From Nocardioides abyssi (lineage in GTDB: Bacteria > Actinomycetota > Actinomycetes > Propionibacteriales > Nocardioidaceae), in NCBI RefSeq assembly GCF_030412915.1, contig NZ_JAUHJR010000001.1, positions 806,001-870,000 of the forward strand: DNA of 64,000 nt. Direction: 5' to 3'. The number at the start of each line of letters is the position of its first letter. Position 1 is the stretch's first letter. Shown piece by piece: positions 48,592-56,499 of this stretch. The notes under the pieces were generated by a model. That model worked only from the letters and a program-made list of their open reading frames with translations. It was not told the origin of the DNA and ran no database searches. The translations under genes were made by a program, and so were the position numbers.

Positions 48592-49679
48592 GCGCCCCGT
48601 CCCTCGCCCGGACCAGCCCCGACCTGCCCGACCGCGACGAGCGGCACCGAGCCGCGGGCGCGGGGCTGCGGGCCTCCCGCCGGCGACGGCTGCGGCGCCG
48701 GTTCGTCGTGACGACGGTCCTCCTCGCCCTGGCCGTGGTGGTCTCGGTGGCCGCGCTGATGCTGGGCGACTACCGCCTCTCGGTCGCCGAGGTGCTGCGC
48801 ACGCTCGCGGGGGAGGACCAGGGCGCGGCCCGGTTCATCGTGGTCGAGCTGCGCCTGCCGCGGCTGGTGCTTGGCGTGCTGGTCGGCGTCGCGTTCGGCC
48901 TCGCTGGTGCGCTGTTCCAGTCGGTGCTGCGCAACCCGCTGGCCAGCCCCGACGTCATCGGCATCTCGCAGGGCGCCAGCGCCGGTGCGGTCGTCGCGCT
49001 GCTCGCGGTCGGTGCCACCAGCGGCTTCGTCGTACCCCTCTCCGCCCTCGCCGGCGGGACCCTCGTCGGCCTGCTGCTGTACGCCGTGGCGTGGCGCGGC
49101 GGGATGACCGGGCATCGCTTCGTGCTGGCCGGCATCGGCGTCGCCTACGTGTGCACCAGCGTCATCGGCTACCTGCTGACCCGCAGCGACGTGAAGGAGG
49201 CGCAGCTCGCCCTGCTGTGGATGACCGGCAGCCTCGGGCAGGCCGACTGGTCGCTGGTGCGCACCCTCGCGGTGGCGCTGGTGGTGCTCCTGCCGCTCGT
49301 CGCGCTGGTCGCCCGCGGGCTGTCCCTGCTGCTGCTCGGCGACGAGCAGGCCGGCAGCCTGGGCCTGCGCCCGGAGGTGACCCGCGCGTGCGTCGTCGCG
49401 CTCGGTGTCGCGCTGGCCTGCGTGGCGACGGCCGCGGCCGGCCCGGTGGCGTTCGTCGCCTTCACCGCCGCCCCCGTCGCCCGCCGCCTGCTCGGCGACG
49501 GCACGCTCGCGCTCGTGCAGGCGGCGCTGGTGGGCCTCGTGCTGGTCGTGGGCGCCGACGTCGTCGCCCAGCACCTGCTGCCCGCCGACCTGACCGTCCC
49601 CGTCGGTGTCGTCACCGGCGCCGTGGGCGGCCCCTACCTGATCTGGCTGATGGCCAGTGGACGCGCCCGGACCGCCTGA
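48588..49679 (+). CDS. Iron-siderophore ABC importer permease (FecCD family) 2
   Basis: 363 residues from ATG 48588. Same fold as permease 1 (LVGVAFGLAGALFQSVLRNPLASPDVIGISQGAS, key part GALFQSVLRNPLASPD), so the channel is a heterodimer as in FepDG. A basic cytoplasmic N-terminus of about 45 residues precedes the first helix. Confidence 0.93.
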   Translation: MSAPSLARTSPDLPDRDERHRAAGAGLRASRRRRLRRRFVVTTVLLALAVVVSVAALMLGDYRLSVAEVLRTLAGEDQGAARFIVVELRLPRLVLGVLVGVAFGLAGALFQSVLRNPLASPDVIGISQGASAGAVVALLAVGATSGFVVPLSALAGGTLVGLLLYAVAWRGGMTGHRFVLAGIGVAYVCTSVIGYLLTRSDVKEAQLALLWMTGSLGQADWSLVRTLAVALVVLLPLVALVARGLSLLLLGDEQAGSLGLRPEVTRACVVALGVALACVATAAAGPVAFVAFTAAPVARRLLGDGTLALVQAALVGLVLVVGADVVAQHLLPADLTVPVGVVTGAVGGPYLIWLMASGRARTA

Positions 49680-49702
49680 TGGCACCGACCGAAGGAGAAC
49701 CC

Positions 49703-50590
49703 GTGAGCCTCGTCGCCGACCCGGAGACGCCCGTCGCGCACCTGCCCGTGGACGCGCTGCAGCACCACGACCCGGTCAGCCTGGTGGCCCGCGGCGTCTC
49801 GCTGGCCTACGACCAGCGCACCGTGGTGCACGGCGTCGACCTGGCGATCCCCGCCGGGGCCGTGACGGTCATCGTCGGCGCCAACGGCTGCGGCAAGTCC
49901 ACGCTGCTGCGCGGCCTCGGTCGCATCCTCAAGCCCACGTCCGGCACGGTCGAGCTCGGCGGGCGCGACGTGCAGCGGATGCGTCCGCGCGAGGTGGCGG
50001 GCCTGCTGGGCCTGCTGCCGCAGCAGCCGGTGGCACCGGAGGGGATCACCGTCGCCGACCTCGTCGGCCGCGGCCGCCACCCCCACCAGGGCGCCTTCCG
50101 CCGCTGGAGCGCCGCCGACGCGGACGCGGTGGCCACGGCGCTCGCGCTCACCGACACCCAGGACCTCGCCGGTCGCCGCGTCGAGGAGCTCTCGGGCGGC
50201 CAGCGCCAGCGGGTCTGGGTCGCGCTGATGCTCGCCCAGGACCCGAGCATCATGCTGCTCGACGAGCCCACGACGTACCTCGACATCGCCCACCAGGTCG
50301 ACGTCCTCGAGCTCCTGGCCGAGCTCAACGAGGAGCGCGGGACGACGGTGGTCATGGTGCTGCACGAGCTCAACCTCGCGGCGCGGTACGCCGACCACCT
50401 CGTCGTCATGTGCGAGGGGCGGGTGCTGCGCGAGGGCGCGCCGGCCGACGTGCTCGACGCCGCCTGCGTCCAGGAGGCGTTCGGGCTGGACGCCCAGGTC
50501 GTGGCGGACCCGGTGACCGGCTCGCCGCTGGTGGTGCCGGTGGGCCGCCGTGCCGTCCGCCGCGGACGTGCGCTCGACACCGCCGTCTGA
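49703..50590 (+). CDS. Iron-siderophore ABC importer ATPase (FecE/FepC family)
   Basis: 295 residues from GTG 49703, chosen because aaggag (49692-49697) is well spaced; ATG 49679, which overlaps the previous stop, would add 8 residues. Walker A GANGCGKST, signature LSGGQRQR, Walker B IMLLDEPTTYLD, switch His in MVLHELN. Energises the two permeases. Confidence 0.94.
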   Translation: MSLVADPETPVAHLPVDALQHHDPVSLVARGVSLAYDQRTVVHGVDLAIPAGAVTVIVGANGCGKSTLLRGLGRILKPTSGTVELGGRDVQRMRPREVAGLLGLLPQQPVAPEGITVADLVGRGRHPHQGAFRRWSAADADAVATALALTDTQDLAGRRVEELSGGQRQRVWVALMLAQDPSIMLLDEPTTYLDIAHQVDVLELLAELNEERGTTVVMVLHELNLAARYADHLVVMCEGRVLREGAPADVLDAACVQEAFGLDAQVVADPVTGSPLVVPVGRRAVRRGRALDTAV

Positions 50591-50598
50591 GACGTGTG

Positions 50599-50617
50599 TA
50601 AGGTGAGCCTCACCTAA
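50599..50617. promoter_or_regulatory. IdeR/DtxR-type iron box before the binding-protein gene
   Basis: taaggtgagcctcacctaa is a near-perfect 19-base dyad matching the iron-box consensus at 16 of 19 positions. It is 48 bases upstream of GTG 50665, so the binding protein has its own iron-controlled promoter in addition to any readthrough. Confidence 0.85.
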
Positions 50618-50664
50618 ATTCGTTCGACCGGATCTCGGCCGGTCCCGCACCATGAGGAGTGGAC

Positions 50665-51729
50665 GTGACGTCCCTTCGTCCCCTGACCCGGCGCCGCCGG
50701 GTCTCCCGCCTGGCCCTGCCGATCGGCGCGCTCCTGCTCGCCCTGCCTCTCGCGGCCTGCGGCTCGGAGTCGGACTCCGACGACGAGGCGAGCGGCGGCG
50801 ACAGCCCGGCCGCGGAGTCCTTCGAGCCGGTCACGATCACGCACGCCTTCGGCGAGACCGAGATCACCGAGCAGCCCGAGCGGGTCGCGACCTGGGGCTG
50901 GGGCAGCGGCGACGCCGTCCTCGCGCTCGGCGTCACCCCCGTGGCGATGCCGGCGTACTCCTACGGCGCCGACGAGGACCAGCGGATGCCGTGGCAGTCC
51001 GAGGCGATCGAGGAGCTCGGCGGCGAGGAGCCGGCCCTGCTCAGCGAGACCGCCGAGCCGCCGATCGAGGAGATCGCGGCCACCACGCCCGACCTCATCC
51101 TGGCCAACTACTCCGGCATCACCGAGGCCGACTACGAGAAGCTCTCGAAGATCGCCCCGACCGTCGCCTACCCCGACCAGCCGTGGGCGACCCCGTGGCG
51201 CGACGTCATCACCACCGTCGGCGAGGCGCTGGGCAAGGGCCAGGAGGCCTCCGACCTGCTCGACGACATCGACGCGCAGGTCGCCGAGGCCGCCGAGGCG
51301 CACCCGGAGTTCGAGGGCAAGAGCATCGCCGCCGTGGCCATCGACCCGCAGGCGTTCTACGTCTACCGCGGCGCCGACCCGCGCGTGGAGTTCCTCGAAG
51401 ACCTCGGCTTCACCCTCGCCCCGAGCGTCGACGAGCTCGACACCGAGGAGACGACGTTCTACTACACGATCTCCACCGAGGAGGCCGACAAGCTGACCTC
51501 CGACGTGCTGGTCTCCTACGCCCCCGACGAGGACGCCGCCGCGACCGTCGCCGGGAGCGCGGGCGCGAAGGCCATGTCGCAGTTCCGCGACGGCACCGTG
51601 GCCGAGGTGACGGGTGCCTCGCTGGTCTCGTCGGTCTCGCCGCCGACCGCCCTGTCGCTGACCTGGGGCCTCGAGGACTTCATCGACGTGCTGGTCCCGG
51701 CCGTCGAGAAGGCCGACGCCGCGGGCTGA
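50665..51729 (+). CDS. Iron-siderophore substrate-binding lipoprotein
   Basis: 354 residues from GTG 50665, chosen because AGGAG (50655-50659) is 5 bases upstream; GTG 50659 overlaps that site. Lipobox LAAC near residue 33, acidic spacer, then a class III binding fold (RVATWGWGSGDAVLALGVTPVAM, key part DAVLALGV; DLILANYSGI; YPDQPWATPWRD). Delivers a ferric siderophore to the permease encoded just upstream. No siderophore biosynthesis genes in view. Confidence 0.92.
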   Translation: MTSLRPLTRRRRVSRLALPIGALLLALPLAACGSESDSDDEASGGDSPAAESFEPVTITHAFGETEITEQPERVATWGWGSGDAVLALGVTPVAMPAYSYGADEDQRMPWQSEAIEELGGEEPALLSETAEPPIEEIAATTPDLILANYSGITEADYEKLSKIAPTVAYPDQPWATPWRDVITTVGEALGKGQEASDLLDDIDAQVAEAAEAHPEFEGKSIAAVAIDPQAFYVYRGADPRVEFLEDLGFTLAPSVDELDTEETTFYYTISTEEADKLTSDVLVSYAPDEDAAATVAGSAGAKAMSQFRDGTVAEVTGASLVSSVSPPTALSLTWGLEDFIDVLVPAVEKADAAG

Positions 51730-51757
51730 CCCCCACCTGCTCGACCCGCTCCACCTC

Positions 51758-51791
51758 GTCGACCGCGTCCGGTGCTCCGGGCGCGGTCGAC
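51758..51791 (+). terminator. Terminator-like hairpin after the siderophore operon
   Basis: gtcgaccgcg (51758-51767) pairs with cgcggtcgac (51782-51791); inside, ccgg-tgct-ccgg continues the stem across a T-G pair, giving about 15 bp. No T-tract. It is 29 bases after the lipoprotein stop and before the kinase promoter. Confidence 0.7.
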
Positions 51792-51814
51792 GCGTTCTGG
51801 GGCCCGGTGACAAG

Positions 51815-51820
51815 TAGATT
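51815..51820 (+). promoter_or_regulatory. -10 box TAGATT of the Ser/Thr kinase gene (leaderless)
   Basis: TAGATT ends 6 bases before GTG 51827; no Shine-Dalgarno. Confidence 0.55.
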
Positions 51821-51826
51821 GCCCCG

Positions 51827-53431
51827 GTGACGACGCAGCAGGCCGTGGTGGGTGACTACACGCTCCTCACCAAGATCGGCGAGGGCGGCATGGGTGTCGT
51901 CCACCTGGCCCGCAACCCGGCCGGTGACCGCGTCGCGCTCAAGGTGCTGCGGCCCCACATCGTCGGCGACGACGAGGCCCGCCACCGGCTCGCCCGCGAG
52001 GTCAGCTCGCTCTCGCGGGTGCGCTCGCGGTGGGTCGCGGAGATCGTCGACGCCGACCCGTGGGCGGTCGTGCCGTTCGTCGCCACCCGCTACGTCCCCG
52101 GCCTGTCGTTGCACGACCACGTCGTCGAGGAGGGCCCGATCACGGGCGCCGACCTCGTCTGGTTCGCGACCTCGCTGGCCGAGGGGCTCGCGTCGGTCCA
52201 CGCGGCCGGGGTGCTGCACCGCGACGTCAAGCCGTCGAACGTGCTGATGGAGGGCCGCACCCCGATCCTCATCGACTTCGGGCTGGCCCGCGTCGCCGAC
52301 GACCCCAAGCTCACCCACACCGGCTGGCTGCTCGGCACGCCGGGCTACCTCGCGCCGGAGATCCTCTACGGCGACGACGCCACGACCGCCTCCGACGTGC
52401 ACTCGTGGGCGGCGACGGTCGTGTACGCCGGCACCGGCCGCCCGCCCTTCGGCCGCGGCCCCGCGATGGCGATCATGGACCGCGTGCGCCGGGGCGAGCA
52501 CGACGTCTCAGGCCTGCCCGACGACCTCGCGGCCGTCGTCGAGGCCGCGCTCGACCCCGAGCCCGGCCGCCGCCCGACGCTCGACCAGCTGCTCGCGTGG
52601 CTGCGGCCGCAGGTCGGCCGCGGCCGCCGCGTCCCGCCGCCGGTGCTGGAGCCCGAGCCCGGGCCGGTGCTCGAGCCGGCCGTCGAGACGCTGCCGGTGA
52701 TGCTGGACCGGCCCGACGTCGACAGCACCCACACGCGGCCCTTCGAGACCCTCGTCGACCACGACGCGCGGGTGGCCGGCGACGAGCCGACCGTCCACGA
52801 GTGGGACGTCGCGGAGTACGTCGTCCCGCGGCCGTCCCTCGCCGAGCGGTTCCGCCGCGGCACGCTGCTCGTCGGTGGCGCGCTCGCCGTCGGCGCCGGC
52901 TTCGCGGCGTACCCCTGGGTGGCGACGACGCTGGTGCTCCTGCTCGTCTGGCTGCTGCGCAGCGGCTCGCTGGCCGCGAGCAAGGCCGGCGACCGGCGGC
53001 GCCTGCGCGGGCGGCGGTGGTACGACGGCCCGCTGCTGCTCCTCGGCGCCCCCTGGGACCTGGTCCGCTCGATCCCGGGCACCGTCGTCCTGCTGCTGTG
53101 GAGCCTCGGGCTGGCGATCGCCGGCGCGCTGCTCTGCTACGCCGTCGCGGCTTCGATCCCGGCGACGCTGTTCGTCTGCGGCACGCTGCTGGCCGCCGCG
53201 CTGTGGCTCGGCCCCGGCGGTTCCCGCGTGCGCGGCCCGCTGTCGCGGGTCGTCGACCCCGCCGGTCGCAGCGTCCGCGGCTGGCTGGGCGGGCTGGTGC
53301 TGGTCGCGATCGTGGCCTGTGGTCTCGGCGCGCTCGTGCAGGCCTCCGGCACGTCGTGGGCGCCCGACGACAGCCGCCCGTTCGATGGCCTCTCGCTCAC
53401 CGGCGACGGCGGGATCCTCGGCAGCCGCTGA
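51827..53431 (+). CDS. Multi-pass membrane Ser/Thr protein kinase (PknB family kinase domain)
   Basis: 534 residues from GTG 51827. Kinase domain about 10-265: Gly loop IGEGGMGVV, Lys39 (ALKVL), catalytic HRDVKPSN (His131-Asp133), DFG at 150-152, APE in YLAPEIL; all residues for activity present. Then an acidic Pro/Glu-rich linker (about 270-345) and four to five membrane helices (about 350-505) ending in a short tail. Unlike PknB it has no PASTA or other sensor domain outside; the membrane block may itself sense. Substrate unknown. Confidence 0.92.
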   Translation: MTTQQAVVGDYTLLTKIGEGGMGVVHLARNPAGDRVALKVLRPHIVGDDEARHRLAREVSSLSRVRSRWVAEIVDADPWAVVPFVATRYVPGLSLHDHVVEEGPITGADLVWFATSLAEGLASVHAAGVLHRDVKPSNVLMEGRTPILIDFGLARVADDPKLTHTGWLLGTPGYLAPEILYGDDATTASDVHSWAATVVYAGTGRPPFGRGPAMAIMDRVRRGEHDVSGLPDDLAAVVEAALDPEPGRRPTLDQLLAWLRPQVGRGRRVPPPVLEPEPGPVLEPAVETLPVMLDRPDVDSTHTRPFETLVDHDARVAGDEPTVHEWDVAEYVVPRPSLAERFRRGTLLVGGALAVGAGFAAYPWVATTLVLLLVWLLRSGSLAASKAGDRRRLRGRRWYDGPLLLLGAPWDLVRSIPGTVVLLLWSLGLAIAGALLCYAVAASIPATLFVCGTLLAAALWLGPGGSRVRGPLSRVVDPAGRSVRGWLGGLVLVAIVACGLGALVQASGTSWAPDDSRPFDGLSLTGDGGILGSR

Positions 53432-53510
53432 GCCCGGCCGTCGACCCCTCGGCGGCCCGGGTGCTGAGACGAGCGTCCCGAGCAGCGGACACCCGTGACA
53501 CGATGAACCC

Positions 53511-53540
53511 GTGCAGCACGCCCGCATCATCATTCGCTAG
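53511..53540 (+). CDS. cimA leader peptide MQHARIIIR
   Basis: Nine codons, GTG start, TAG stop. Three consecutive isoleucine codons (atc atc att) immediately precede a stem-loop (53540-53563) and a T-rich terminator (53567-53592), after which cimA, the first enzyme of a threonine-independent isoleucine route, begins. This is a near-textbook attenuation layout: an Ile-starved ribosome would stall at the triplet and favour readthrough. Confidence 0.75.
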   Translation: MQHARIIIR

Positions 53541-53563
53541 CGCGTCGAGACCCCTCGACGCGC
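53540..53563 (+). promoter_or_regulatory. Attenuator stem-loop 1 after the cimA leader peptide
   Basis: gcgcgtcgag (53540-53549) pairs with ctcgacgcgc (53554-53563), 4-base loop. Its left arm also contains cgaga (53546-53550), complementary to tctcg in the terminator stem (53569-53573), so a mutually exclusive antiterminator is possible. Confidence 0.6.
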
Positions 53564-53566
53564 CGA

Positions 53567-53592
53567 CCTCTCGCACCCCGAGAGGTTTTTTT
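53567..53592 (+). terminator. Attenuator terminator before cimA
   Basis: cctctcg (53567-53573) pairs with cgagagg (53579-53585), loop caccc, followed by seven T (53586-53592). One of only two T-tract terminators in the window, both between a leader peptide and a branched-chain amino acid gene. Confidence 0.85.
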
Positions 53593-53636
53593 GTGCCCGC
53601 ACCAGCCACGCACGCCAGCACGGAAGAGACAACCCG

Positions 53637-55229
53637 ATGGACCTCCACGGCTCGTTCCACGTCTACGACACGACGCTGCGCGACGGCGCCCAGCAGGAGG
53701 GGCTCAACCTCTCCGTCGCCGACAAGCTGTCGATCGCCGCGCAGCTCGACGAGCTCGGCGTGGGCTACATCGAGGGCGGGTGGCCGGGGGCGAACCCCAA
53801 GGACACCGAGTTCTTCCGCCGGGCCGCCCACGAGCTGGACCTCAAGCATGCGCGGCTCGCGGCGTTCGGGGCGACGCGCCGAGCCGGGACACGGGCGGCC
53901 GACGACCCCATGGTCGCCGCGCTGCGCGACAGCGGCGCGGGCGTCGTGACGCTGGTGGCCAAGTCGCACGACCGCCACGTCGAGCTGGCGCTGCGGACCA
54001 CGCTGGAGGAGAACCTCGCGATGGTCCGCGACACCGTCAGCCACCTGCGCGAGGAGGGCCAGCAGGTCTTCCTCGACGCCGAGCACTTCTTCGACGGCTA
54101 CCGCGCCAACCGGGCCTACGCGCTGGAGGTGCTGCGCACGGCGTACGAGGCGGGCGCCGAGGTGGTCGCGCTGTGCGACACCAACGGCGGGATGCTGCCG
54201 ACCTGGGTCTCCGACGTGGTGCACGACGTCGTCGAGACGACCGGCGTGCGGGTCGGCATCCACTGCCACAACGACACCGGCTGCGCGGTCGCCAACACCC
54301 TCGCCGCGGTCGAGGCGGGCGCGACCCACGTGCAGGGCTGCATCAACGGCTACGGCGAGCGCACCGGCAACGCCGACCTGGTCACGGTCGTCGCCAACCT
54401 CGAGCTCAAGCTGGACCGCGCGGTCCTGCCACCGGGCCTGCTGCGCGACGCCACCCGCATCGCGCACGCCGTCGCCGAGGTGACCAACGTGCCGCCCGCG
54501 TCGCGCCAGCCGTACGTCGGCACGTCGGCCTTCGCCCACAAGGCCGGCCTGCACGCCAGCGCGATCAAGGTCGACCCGAACCTCTACCAGCACATGGACC
54601 CGGTGGGCGTCGGCAACGACATGCGGCTGCTGGTCTCCGACATGGCCGGCCGGGCCTCGATCGAGCTCAAGGGGCGCGAGCTCGGCTTCGAGCTGGACGC
54701 AGGCACGCCCGAGGGCAAGGAGCTCATCACCCGGATCACCGACCGCGTGAAGGTGCTGGAGTCGCGGGGCTACACCTTCGAGGCGGCCGACGCGTCGTTC
54801 GAGCTGCTGCTGCTCGAGGAGGTCGAGGGGGCGCGGCCGTCCTACTTCGACGTCGAGTCGTGGCGGGTCATCACCGACTCCAAACCGGCGGACGAGGCGC
54901 TCTCCGAGGCGACGGTCAAGCTGCGGGCGGCGGGCGTGCGCTACGTCGTCACCGGCGAGGGCAACGGACCGGTCAACGCGCTGGACCAGGCGCTGCGCGC
55001 GGCGATCGGGCAGGCGTTCCCCGAGGTCGCGAAGTTCGAGCTGATCGACTACAAGGTGCGCATCCTCGACCAGGGCCACGGCACCGACGCGATCACCCGC
55101 GTGCTCATCGAGACCTCCGACGGCGAGTCGTCGTGGGTGACGGTCGGCGTCGGCGCGAACGTGATCGAGGCGTCGTGGGGTGCGCTGGTCGACGGGCTGA
55201 CGTTCGGCCTCAGGCGCCAGGGGGTCTGA
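53637..55229 (+). CDS. cimA: Citramalate synthase
   Basis: 530 residues from ATG 53637. Condenses pyruvate and acetyl-CoA to (R)-citramalate, opening the threonine-independent route to isoleucine. HMGL-like TIM barrel (VYDTTLRDGAQQEGLNLSV, key part DTTLRDGAQQEG; IHCHNDTGCAVANTLAAVEAGA, key part HCHNDTGCAV) and a C-terminal LeuA-type regulatory domain. The length and the GAQQEG variant fit CimA rather than LeuA; the Ile-rich leader peptide supports this. Its last 20 bases overlap the convergent TetR gene. Confidence 0.92.
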   Translation: MDLHGSFHVYDTTLRDGAQQEGLNLSVADKLSIAAQLDELGVGYIEGGWPGANPKDTEFFRRAAHELDLKHARLAAFGATRRAGTRAADDPMVAALRDSGAGVVTLVAKSHDRHVELALRTTLEENLAMVRDTVSHLREEGQQVFLDAEHFFDGYRANRAYALEVLRTAYEAGAEVVALCDTNGGMLPTWVSDVVHDVVETTGVRVGIHCHNDTGCAVANTLAAVEAGATHVQGCINGYGERTGNADLVTVVANLELKLDRAVLPPGLLRDATRIAHAVAEVTNVPPASRQPYVGTSAFAHKAGLHASAIKVDPNLYQHMDPVGVGNDMRLLVSDMAGRASIELKGRELGFELDAGTPEGKELITRITDRVKVLESRGYTFEAADASFELLLLEEVEGARPSYFDVESWRVITDSKPADEALSEATVKLRAAGVRYVVTGEGNGPVNALDQALRAAIGQAFPEVAKFELIDYKVRILDQGHGTDAITRVLIETSDGESSWVTVGVGANVIEASWGALVDGLTFGLRRQGV

Positions 55230-55815
55230 CGACCCGGCGGGCGAGGTCCTCCCAGCCCGCGGCGACCCGCTCGAGCGGGAACGCCTCCACGCTCAGCTGC
55301 TGCTCGAGCACCGGCACCTCCAGCGGGGCGAGCAGGGCGGTGGCGAGGATCGGCAGGTCGCCCGCGACGTGCAGCTCGCCGAGCAGGTACCGCACGTGCA
55401 TCGCGGTGAACGACCACGCGGCGTACGACCTGGAGCCCGCGCGTCCCGCGGCGCGGATGAGCTCGGCGTGCCGCATCGTCGTCGTCAGCCGGGACCGGCC
55501 GAAGGCCAGGAGCCGCTCCATGGGGTCGGCGCCCGGGCCGAGCGGGGGAGGCCCGGAGATGACCGCGGCCTGCCAGACGGTCTCCGAACGGTCCAGCAGC
55601 GCGGCCATCAGCCCCTCGCGGGACTCGAACCGGCGGAAGACCGTGCCCTTGCCGACCCCGGCGCGCGCGGCGACCGCCTCCATCGTCACGTGGTCGACGC
55701 CGCAGGAGTCGACCAGCTCCTGGGCCGCGACGAGCAACGCCTCGCGGTTGCGCGCGGCGTCGCGCCGCTCGGGCGGGGGACCGCCGAGGAGCGGGAGGAG
55801 GACGGGGTCGGACAT
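55210..55815 (-). CDS. TetR-family transcriptional regulator
   Basis: 201 residues from ATG 55815. N-terminal HTH (RREALLVAAQEL-like helix, VTMEAVAARAGVGKGTVFRRFESREGL with recognition part GKGTVFRRF). Divergent from the flavin-reductase gene, with a perfect palindrome between them; likely represses both. Convergent with and overlapping cimA by 20 bases. Confidence 0.92.
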   Translation of the reverse strand: MSDPVLLPLLGGPPPERRDAARNREALLVAAQELVDSCGVDHVTMEAVAARAGVGKGTVFRRFESREGLMAALLDRSETVWQAAVISGPPPLGPGADPMERLLAFGRSRLTTTMRHAELIRAAGRAGSRSYAAWSFTAMHVRYLLGELHVAGDLPILATALLAPLEVPVLEQQLSVEAFPLERVAAGWEDLARRVVRPPGA

Positions 55816-55862
55816 GGTGCCGCCACTGTAGGGACCGGGCCCTCGACCGGGGACGGGAATAG

Positions 55863-55882
55863 AAACGGACCATGGTCCGTTT
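55863..55882. promoter_or_regulatory. Perfect 20-bp palindromic operator of the TetR/flavin-reductase pair
   Basis: aaacggacca followed by its exact complement tggtccgttt. It is 48 bases from the TetR start and 40 bases from the reductase start, the usual place for a shared TetR operator. Confidence 0.8.
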
Positions 55883-55921
55883 GGGCTGCTGACCGTCCGA
55901 TCACCGTCCTCAGGAGCACCC

Positions 55922-56473
55922 ATGTCCCAGACCCGCGTCGCCGTCCTCGTCGGCAGCCTCCGCGCCGACTCGCTCAACCGCAAGATCGCCGAGCTGCTCG
56001 CCGCCGAGGCCCCCGAGGGCGTCGTCCTCGACATCGTCGACGGCCTCGAGCACCTGCCGTTCTACAACGAGGACATTGACGGCGAGACCGCCCCCGAGGC
56101 CGCCACCCACGTGCGCCGCCAGGTGGCCGCGGCCGACCGCGTCCTGGTCGTCACCCCGGAGTACAACGGCACGATGCCGGCCGTCCTCAACAACGCCATC
56201 GACTGGCTCTCGCGCCCCTACGGCGCCGGCGCGCTGGTCGCCAAGCCGTTCGCGGTCGTCGGCACCACGCCCACGCCGTACGGCGGTCGCTGGGCCCACG
56301 CCGACGCCAACCGCTCCGCCAACGTCGCCGGCGCCGTCGTGCTCGAGGACGTCACCGTGTCGCAGCCGGGTGTCGAGGTCGACGTCCTCCACGACGACGA
56401 GGTGCTCGGCAAGCTGCGCGGCGCGCTCGCCGCGCTGGTGGCCTACGAGGCCGCCCCCTCGACCGCCGCCTGA
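55922..56473 (+). CDS. NADPH-dependent FMN reductase (azobenzene/chromate reductase-like)
   Basis: 183 residues from ATG 55922. Flavodoxin-like FMN_red fold: phosphate loop GSLRADSLNRKIA and the isoalloxazine loop PEYNGTMPAVLNNAIDWLSRP (key part PEYNGTMP). Reduces quinones, azo dyes or metals with NADPH. Likely induced when the neighbouring TetR binds an electrophile. Confidence 0.92.
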   Translation: MSQTRVAVLVGSLRADSLNRKIAELLAAEAPEGVVLDIVDGLEHLPFYNEDIDGETAPEAATHVRRQVAAADRVLVVTPEYNGTMPAVLNNAIDWLSRPYGAGALVAKPFAVVGTTPTPYGGRWAHADANRSANVAGAVVLEDVTVSQPGVEVDVLHDDEVLGKLRGALAALVAYEAAPSTAA

Positions 56474-56486
56474 GCGAACGGCGCAC

Positions 56487-56492
56487 TAGCGT
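56487..56492 (+). promoter_or_regulatory. -10 box TAGCGT of the amidase gene (leaderless)
   Basis: TAGCGT ends 7 bases before ATG 56500; it separates the amidase unit from the reductase gene although only 26 bases lie between them. Confidence 0.5.
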
Positions 56493-56499
56493 CGGCCCC

